10,227 nt of DNA, taken from the NCBI GenBank assembly GCA_030610745.1, contig JAUWRC010000042.1:1-10227 (forward strand), in the 5' to 3' direction. The DNA comes from Clostridia bacterium. Lineage in GTDB: Bacteria; Aerophobota; Aerophobia; Aerophobales; AE-B3A. Under the pieces are notes generated by a model. That model had not been told where the DNA came from and did not search any database. It saw only the letters and a program-made list of their open reading frames with translations. This document shows positions 5,497 through 10,227 of this stretch, piece after piece. Numbering within the stretch: the stretch's first letter is position 1; every line of letters starts with the position of its first letter. The position numbers and the translations under genes were made by a program.

Positions 5497-6048
5497 CTAT
5501 TTCTCGCAGCAACTATTATATCTCCAAAGATAATCTAACCTTTCTTTATAAATTCTGATTATTTCTTCTTCTATCTCTCCTTCTACTTCTTCATCGTCTA
5601 TAAACATCAAAAGGTTTTCCTCGTTTTTTTCCTCAGCTGAGTTACTCAGGTTGTAAGAGCCAGTAAATAAGATTCTCCCATCAATAAGAATTATCTTATT
5701 ATGCATTATTCCCGCATGTCTATCTTGTATAATAATTATACCATTGTCTAAAAATAACTCATATTTTGAGTATTTGCCTTGAGATTGCCCCTTATCCATT
5801 AAAATACGAATCTCAACTCCCCGGTTCTTTGCTCTAATTATTGCCTCGGCTATCGGTTCGGAGGTAAAAGAATATATAGCTATGTCAATATATTCTTGAG
5901 CATTATCTATTTGCTTTATAATTTCCTCTGCTATGCCTCCTTTGGGGGAGAAAAATATCTTAATTCCAGCAAAAGAAGGCAAACTAACAATTAAAACTAA
6001 GGTTAAGGCAGAAAACAGTGTTTTTACTTTCCACGTTTTTCTTGACAT
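5497..6048 (-). CDS. Secreted single-HKD phospholipase D-like protein (Nuc-type)
   Basis: The PLD-like product has one HKD motif, HNKIILID (His116, Lys118, Asp123 in the 183-residue form), followed by GSYNLSNSAEEKNEENLL, the full signature of the Nuc/PLDc_2 family. These enzymes work as dimers that combine two HKD motifs and cut phosphodiester bonds, usually in DNA, sometimes in lipids. I chose ATG 6048 over the longer frame opening with TTG at 6087. AAGAAGG lies five bases upstream of 6048, and this start gives a clean signal peptide (basic SRKTWKVK, hydrophobic core to residue 24, cleavage after SFA at 27). The protein is therefore exported, probably to the periplasm or outside. Family members include bacterial nucleases linked to DNA uptake or scavenging; the substrate here is unknown. 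The C-terminus is acidic (DDEEVEGEIEEE) and ends in YLWRYNSCCEK. Confidence 0.88.
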   Translation of the reverse strand: MSRKTWKVKTLFSALTLVLIVSLPSFAGIKIFFSPKGGIAEEIIKQIDNAQEYIDIAIYSFTSEPIAEAIIRAKNRGVEIRILMDKGQSQGKYSKYELFLDNGIIIIQDRHAGIMHNKIILIDGRILFTGSYNLSNSAEEKNEENLLMFIDDEEVEGEIEEEIIRIYKERLDYLWRYNSCCEK

Positions 6049-6050
6049 TT

Positions 6051-6060
6051 CAACCTTCTT
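6051..6060 (-). promoter_or_regulatory. Ribosome binding site deciding the PLD-like gene start
   Basis: The minus strand reads AAGAAGGTTG just before ATG 6048, with AAGG five bases from the start codon. The alternative TTG start at 6087 has no comparable site and would put 13 extra residues in front of the signal peptide. Confidence 0.6.
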
Positions 6061-6169
6061 TATCATTAAAAAGACCAAATTAAGCAAAAGACGACCTTGA
6101 TACTTTCTCTTTTTCTAGTAACTGGTTATATAGTAAACATAAGCGTATTTTGACAGCTTAAAATCTTGA

Positions 6170-6301
6170 CTATTTCATAAACACTATCATTAGAGTTATA
6201 AAAACACCTGCAATAATGGCTCCCCATATAGTCACTCTAAAGAGCATTTTCTCTGCCTTCTTTGCCTTTAAATCGACAGTATTAGCCTCCTTATCGCTCA
6301 T
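6170..6301 (-). CDS. 43-residue single-pass membrane protein
   Basis: This gene lies in the gap between the chain-length gene and the PLD-like gene. The product starts MSDKEANTVDLKAKKAEKML, a charged, probably cytoplasmic segment. One predicted transmembrane helix follows (about residues 23-42, RVTIWGAIIAGVFITLMIVF), and the protein ends almost at once (MK). The strongest Shine-Dalgarno in the window, GAGGAGGA (6308-6315), stands six bases before the ATG, which argues for real translation. I do not recognise a family. It lies 44 bp after the wzz-like gene, so it may belong to the same transcript and could be a small partner of the export or chain-length complex, though only position suggests this. 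Confidence 0.75.
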   Translation of the reverse strand: MSDKEANTVDLKAKKAEKMLFRVTIWGAIIAGVFITLMIVFMK

Positions 6302-6345
6302 TAGATTTCCTCCTCATAATATTTCTACCTTAAGATAATCTTGTT

Positions 6346-7536
6346 TTAGGCAGCCGTTTTCTGTTTACTATTGCCTTCTCTTTGTTTATATTTATGTATG
6401 TACTCGATAAAGAAGGAAAGTAACACCGAAATCATAATGCCCAAGACTCCTGCAATGAGTGCAGTTGATTTAACTTTTTTAGAGACCGGGTTTTCTGCAG
6501 GAACTGCTTCATCAATTATTTGAATGCCCGGCTCCTCTTTGGCGGCTTCGATCTTAGCAGCCTCGTATTGCTGGGTAAGGAGCCCGTAAACTTCTTGCTG
6601 CACTTCAACCTCTCGCTTCAGTTGAGCCAATCTTAGTGAAAGCTCGGGAAATTCCCTTAAAGCAGGATATGGCCTTGACCTATCCGATTCAGACGAATAC
6701 TTTCCCTCTGCAGAGGTAATTTTTTTATTATTTAAAGATGCTGTTGATTCCACCCATCCTATATCCCCTAACTGCTTTTTCAGTTCTGTTAATTTTACTT
6801 GCTGAAGAACTAATTCGGGGTCGTTTTCCGTTAAATAACTCTGCATCTCCTTTAATTTAACCTCTGCCATTATTATTTCGGTCTGAAGCTTCGATGCATC
6901 CCCAATAACGGCTTTAATTTGTTCATCTAACGAAATCATTTTGTGTTCCGCCTCAAAATCCCTTAGACTTAGTTCGGCTTGGTTTAAAGCTTTGCTAGTC
7001 TCTTCCAATCTTTTTGCGATAAAAACCAAAGAACCTTTAGCCCTAGTTATACTGATTTCATCTGTTGTTTCGCTTAAACACTCCAGATAACTATTAGCAA
7101 TTCGAGCCGCTAGTTGGGAATCTTGGGCGCTAACTGTGATTTTGATTAATCCTTTTTCCTCAAAAATTTTTGATGAATCTTTTAGGACGTCTATTGCACC
7201 TTCTAAATGCTTTGCATCCCACACTGTCATTAAATTAAGTTTTTTTATTACCTCTTCAGCAACTCGTTTGCTCTCTAACAGAGCTAATAAGATATCCTTG
7301 CTCTTATTTCCGCTAGATATCGTAAGTCCCGCTTGAGCCCCAATCATTAGTTCGTTTCCAGCTGAAGGTAAAAAACTAGCAGTGGATTGATAGACGTCGG
7401 GCTTTTTAATACTGACTGCTCCGGCCGTCATAACAACCACTATAGTGCCTATCAGTATCATGAGTTTATACTTATAGATAACCTTTAAGTACTCTATAAT
7501 ATCCACCTCTTCGAATTTCATTCTCTCTTCGTTCAT
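6346..7536 (-). CDS. Wzz/GumC-type polysaccharide chain-length (co-polymerase) protein
   Basis: This is a polysaccharide co-polymerase: an inner-membrane protein whose periplasmic helices set the chain length of Wzy-made polymers and contact the outer-membrane exporter. The 396 residues show a Wzz N-terminal region (EVDIIEYLKVIYKYK), TM1 at about 25-43, and the YQSTASFLPS strand. A long coiled-coil-rich periplasmic part follows (about 165-255 and 298-335, the latter GNVR-like). PAENPVSKK (346-354) is the proline-rich motif before TM2 (about 358-377). The short basic tail has no Walker motifs or tyrosine cluster, so there is no fused BY-kinase. The Shine-Dalgarno for ATG 7536 is modest (AGAGA); Met6 at 7521 is a possible alternative. 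It lies 63 bp after the SLBB exporter gene and is probably co-transcribed with it. Confidence 0.92.
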   Translation of the reverse strand: MNEERMKFEEVDIIEYLKVIYKYKLMILIGTIVVVMTAGAVSIKKPDVYQSTASFLPSAGNELMIGAQAGLTISSGNKSKDILLALLESKRVAEEVIKKLNLMTVWDAKHLEGAIDVLKDSSKIFEEKGLIKITVSAQDSQLAARIANSYLECLSETTDEISITRAKGSLVFIAKRLEETSKALNQAELSLRDFEAEHKMISLDEQIKAVIGDASKLQTEIIMAEVKLKEMQSYLTENDPELVLQQVKLTELKKQLGDIGWVESTASLNNKKITSAEGKYSSESDRSRPYPALREFPELSLRLAQLKREVEVQQEVYGLLTQQYEAAKIEAAKEEPGIQIIDEAVPAENPVSKKVKSTALIAGVLGIMISVLLSFFIEYIHKYKQREGNSKQKTAA

Positions 7537-7568
7537 CTCAAGTCTCTTTGTATAGTATGTTTAATGTT

Positions 7569-7596
7569 TTCCTTGGAAGTTGCCCAAAACAAGGAA
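7569..7596. other. Small inverted repeat in the exporter / chain-length gene gap
   Basis: TTCCTTG (7569-7575) and CAAGGAA (7590-7596) form a perfect 7-bp stem with a 14-nt loop. The stem starts three bases after the exporter stop codon. No T-run follows on either strand, so it is not an intrinsic terminator. It could protect the 3' end of a processed exporter message or be chance. Confidence 0.25.
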
Positions 7597-7599
7597 TAT

Positions 7600-10011
7600 T
7601 TAAGGGCGAACCTCGGTTTCAAATTCTGTTGGTACCACTATTATATCTCCCCGCGTTATCTTACCTATTCCTGTTGCCTTGCTTTCAACCTCACCGTTAG
7701 GCTTTATCACATAAATCTCTTCCACTTTAGCATCTTTGGTAGGACCTCCTACTTTATTCAAATAGAATTGTAAGTCCCTGTCCGGAAGATAAATTACTGA
7801 CTCCGGGTTATAGACGGCGCCAACAATTAGCACGCTGTCCGGAATCTGAGGTATCTTGAGCACATCCCCATCTTCTAATAAGATGTCATCATTTGAGTTT
7901 CCTAACTTGCTTAATTCAGTTAAATTCATAATGATTCTACCCTGAGGTTCTCTGGCAGCCATCATCTCGAGCAGTTTTTCCCGACATTGTAAGGCTTCCC
8001 ATTTTTCTTCTTTTTCCTCTTTAGGAAGAATGGATTCGGCTAAAAGGCCCTTGTTTTGAAGCAAAATTTCCTTCTGAGATCGGATAAATTGCTCTATTAG
8101 GCTCTTTTGTTTGTTCTTAAGGGGCTTTCTAGTAAATATAGCTCCCTTCAGAAAGGCGTAATCAGTATATCCCTCTGCTCTTTCGATAACTGAACTGAGC
8201 CTTTCTCCTTTCCTTATTACATAAGGTCCTGGATAAGCTACTTCTCCTGCTATGCTTACAGTAGGTTCTCCCACAAGTTCAGGGTTCGCTCTCACAAAAA
8301 AATGATCGCTTTTTTCCAGCAAAACGTCCTCTTTTTTATCCTCAGCCTCTAAATCCTTTTCTTCCTTAACTTTTGCCAGATTTACCACGATAATCTCGGG
8401 AGCCTCTATTTTATCGAAATTTCTCCGGTAAAGTTCAGCTTGCTCTAAGTAGGCATTTTTGGTCGGCTCTTTTCCTCGGAATAGAAGGTCGCTAATGCGC
8501 ATCCCTTGAACAAATCGGTATTTACCCGGTTTATGAACTTCCCCGCTGATCTGTACAAAAGGCTCAGGGTAAATATCATAAATTGAGGAAATACTAACAA
8601 TGTCCCACTCGTTTAGTCCTATGTCTTCATTCTTATCTCCTTCAAGCAGTAGACCGAGGTTGAAGGGAATTACCTCTCGTGTGCGGTCCGACCTGAAACG
8701 AAAGATTTCTCCCCGCTCCAAATAGGTTTCAGGAAGAATACCCCGAGCTTCGTCAATCAAATCACTGATTTTCATTCCAGGCTCAAGTTCATATTCACCC
8801 GGCCGGAGGATATTTCCTTGCACAGTAACGAAGTTGTGCTTCTCGGGTAATATTGAGGATATCAAAACTACGTCGCCATCTCTTAATTCAATATTTTGGG
8901 GCGATTTTGTTAAATCGGCCAGGTTTTGAAATTTTAGATTAACCATTACTCTCTTCTTGTTCGCCTCGATTCTTTCCACTTGAATCTGTTGTAAGTAAGC
9001 TAAAGGAGTAATCCCTTGTGCTATCTTTATTAATTCGCTTAACCTTGTTTCTCCCTTTGATTCATAAATGGCCGGTTTTTTTACACTTCCACAAATAGCG
9101 ACTACATCACCAATAGAGGGAACAAATACAATATCATTGGATTGAAGCCTTAAGTCCTTGCTTTTTATCCCTTCTAATAAAAGCTCATATAAATCAAAAT
9201 CTTCTATGATTTTATTCTTTCTTATCAATTTGATTTTGCGTAAAGAGCCTTCCTTTGTCGGTCCACCGGCCTGATATAAGGAGTGAAGAATAGTGGAAAG
9301 AGCACTTAAGTTATATGACCCCGGTTTTTTAACGTTCCCCAGGACAAACACTTTAATAGTGCGCAGACTTCCAATGCTTATGTCAATTTGTATACCAGAG
9401 TAGAAAGTAGAAAAGTTGTCTTTTATTAACTTCTGGGCCTCGGAAAATGTTAATCCCCAAAGATATAAGGCGCCGATCTTAGGAAGTATTATCTTTCCAT
9501 CTCTATCAATTGAGACACGATAAGTCTCATTGACTTTACCCCAAATATGGATGATGAGGCCATCTTCGGGGCCTAAGACATAATCCGCACCTACTGGCAC
9601 ATTAGTAACTGGTGCAAAGGTATCCGGAGGTTGTTGAAAAATTTCATATCCAAACTGCTTAATGTTTCGAGAAACTTCGAGGAAGGCTCTCTTGGCGAAG
9701 ACTTTTTCCAATAAAGATGGCTCTTCCATCTCAGGAGTTACCGTTGATGGTACTTTAACTTCTTGTTTTTCAGCTGGTGTTTTAGCTTCTTCTTCCTTGA
9801 GTTCATTTTCTACCTCTGGATTTTTCATTTCAGCTTTTGCCTGTGCTATTGACAAAATGGGACTATTCGCCCCTAATAAAACGTCTTTCGTTTTATTTAA
9901 AGAAAGATATTCAGTTTCTTCCATAAAGATTAATCCTAACATTAAAACCAGAACCACTAGAATTATTTTTAAAACCAATTTATTAAATTTTGCTTTCTTT
10001 CTTACTTTCAT
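7600..10011 (-). CDS. Multi-SLBB polysaccharide export protein (Wza-like)
   Basis: This outer-membrane-type polysaccharide exporter has 803 residues, about twice the size of E. coli Wza. One hydrophobic helix (about 13-30) is followed by an acidic, proline- and lysine-rich linker (about 60-100). The Poly_export domain is at about 142-215 (DYVLGPEDGLIIHIWG). About six SLBB domains follow, starting near residues 219, 303, 394, 485, 584 and 726; most open with a V-x-G-x-V-x-x-P-G-x-Y motif (VLGNVKKPGSY, VQGNILRPGEY, ISGEVHKPGKY, IAGEVAYPGPY). The fifth has a charged, probably helical insert (about 630-690). No cysteine follows the N-terminal helix, so unlike Wza it is not an obvious lipoprotein. 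GGGAGG lies just upstream of ATG 10011. The wzz-like gene follows after 63 bp, matching the usual exporter and co-polymerase pairing. The channel-forming C-terminal helix of Wza is not recognisable. Confidence 0.92.
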   Translation of the reverse strand: MKVRKKAKFNKLVLKIILVVLVLMLGLIFMEETEYLSLNKTKDVLLGANSPILSIAQAKAEMKNPEVENELKEEEAKTPAEKQEVKVPSTVTPEMEEPSLLEKVFAKRAFLEVSRNIKQFGYEIFQQPPDTFAPVTNVPVGADYVLGPEDGLIIHIWGKVNETYRVSIDRDGKIILPKIGALYLWGLTFSEAQKLIKDNFSTFYSGIQIDISIGSLRTIKVFVLGNVKKPGSYNLSALSTILHSLYQAGGPTKEGSLRKIKLIRKNKIIEDFDLYELLLEGIKSKDLRLQSNDIVFVPSIGDVVAICGSVKKPAIYESKGETRLSELIKIAQGITPLAYLQQIQVERIEANKKRVMVNLKFQNLADLTKSPQNIELRDGDVVLISSILPEKHNFVTVQGNILRPGEYELEPGMKISDLIDEARGILPETYLERGEIFRFRSDRTREVIPFNLGLLLEGDKNEDIGLNEWDIVSISSIYDIYPEPFVQISGEVHKPGKYRFVQGMRISDLLFRGKEPTKNAYLEQAELYRRNFDKIEAPEIIVVNLAKVKEEKDLEAEDKKEDVLLEKSDHFFVRANPELVGEPTVSIAGEVAYPGPYVIRKGERLSSVIERAEGYTDYAFLKGAIFTRKPLKNKQKSLIEQFIRSQKEILLQNKGLLAESILPKEEKEEKWEALQCREKLLEMMAAREPQGRIIMNLTELSKLGNSNDDILLEDGDVLKIPQIPDSVLIVGAVYNPESVIYLPDRDLQFYLNKVGGPTKDAKVEEIYVIKPNGEVESKATGIGKITRGDIIVVPTEFETEVRP

Positions 10012-10106
10012 GGTACCTCCCTTTAACTCTTAAATTCTTTATTTGTTGTGTTGTGAGGTTTACTTCCCTCTGCAAAAACAAAAAATAAGAAAAATTAAGC
10101 TGCCTA

Positions 10107-10226
10107 TCATCTGGTAAATGTTGCGGTTCCTCCCCACTTTTGACTACCTATCTGTACTGTTATAGAAAATCCTATGTGATTATCATCAATTACAGTCCCA
10201 TTCAGACTGGCTCCAGCAATCAAATA
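10107..10226 (-). CDS. C-terminal fragment of an unidentified beta-rich protein (5' part outside the window)
   Basis: An open frame enters from the right edge and ends at TGA 10107-10109, giving 39 residues. They alternate hydrophobic and polar residues with glycines (YLIAGASLNG, GFSITVQIG, WGGTATFTR), as in short beta-strands and turns. This suggests the last strands of a secreted or surface beta-sandwich. I do not recognise the family. The other two minus-strand frames do not give a comparable run here: the first I checked meets a stop after 13 codons. It lies 95 bp upstream of the exporter gene on the same strand. Confidence 0.5.
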   Translation of the reverse strand, partial: YLIAGASLNGTVIDDNHIGFSITVQIGSQKWGGTATFTR

Positions 10227-10227
10227 A

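Noticed and set aside
6049..6087. A longer PLD-like protein starting at TTG 6087
   Set aside because: It uses a rare start codon, lacks a placed Shine-Dalgarno and would distort the signal peptide; ATG 6048 has a good site.
6150..6181. A plus-strand TTGACA at 6150-6155 as a promoter
   Set aside because: At 17 bp spacing the -10 position reads TTTCAT, which is poor, and no plus-strand gene follows.
10012..10106. A promoter for the exporter gene
   Set aside because: TTGCAG (10070-10075) has no acceptable -10 box at normal spacing. The T-rich run upstream has no GC hairpin either, so I call neither a promoter nor a terminator.

Overview
All supported genes lie on the minus strand, so transcription runs from the right edge to the left. 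The DNA is AT-rich with compact gene spacing and good Shine-Dalgarno sites. A Wza-type export protein and a Wzz-type chain-length protein imply a diderm (outer-membrane) bacterium. The pyrimidine genes, by contrast, carry a PyrR-type RNA attenuator best known from Firmicutes. Several intergenic spaces hold palindromic or degenerate repeats of the kind seen in genomes of uncultured bacterial lineages. I cannot name the phylum from the sequence alone.

Right half (about 4571-10226): a surface polysaccharide and envelope cluster. Reading in the direction of transcription, it holds the tail of an unknown beta-rich protein, an 803-residue polysaccharide export protein with about six SLBB repeats, a Wzz/GumC-like chain-length protein without a kinase domain, and an unlisted 43-residue single-helix membrane protein. 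These are followed by a secreted single-HKD phospholipase D-like protein, a remnant of a FlgD-type C-terminal Ig domain, and a secreted right-handed beta-helix protein. The first two large genes probably form the transport and chain-length core. The later ones are exported proteins whose link to the polysaccharide is positional only.

Left half (about 1-4537): a de novo pyrimidine operon pyrR-pyrB-pyrC. It is preceded by a near-consensus sigma-70 promoter (TTGACT, 17 bp, TATAAT) and a leader of about 320 nt. The leader holds a perfect match to the PyrR-binding loop consensus, a short hairpin with a U-rich tract, a possible 14-codon leader ORF, and a perfect 9-bp intrinsic terminator with six U. 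PyrR with UMP is therefore expected to terminate its own operon early. Downstream of pyrC is an M16 zinc peptidase cut by the window edge.

The most notable structures are the pyr leader, where PyrR-type signals coexist with a U-rich mini-ORF ending 2 nt before the terminator stem, and a two-hairpin palindrome lying between that terminator and the pyrR ribosome site. Others are the long inverted repeat between pyrB and pyrC, the 21-nt-phased repeats after pyrC, the FlgD-like domain remnant, and the multi-SLBB exporter with no lipobox. I found no CRISPR array, transposase, rRNA or tRNA, and nothing that clearly amounts to a new defence or metabolic system.
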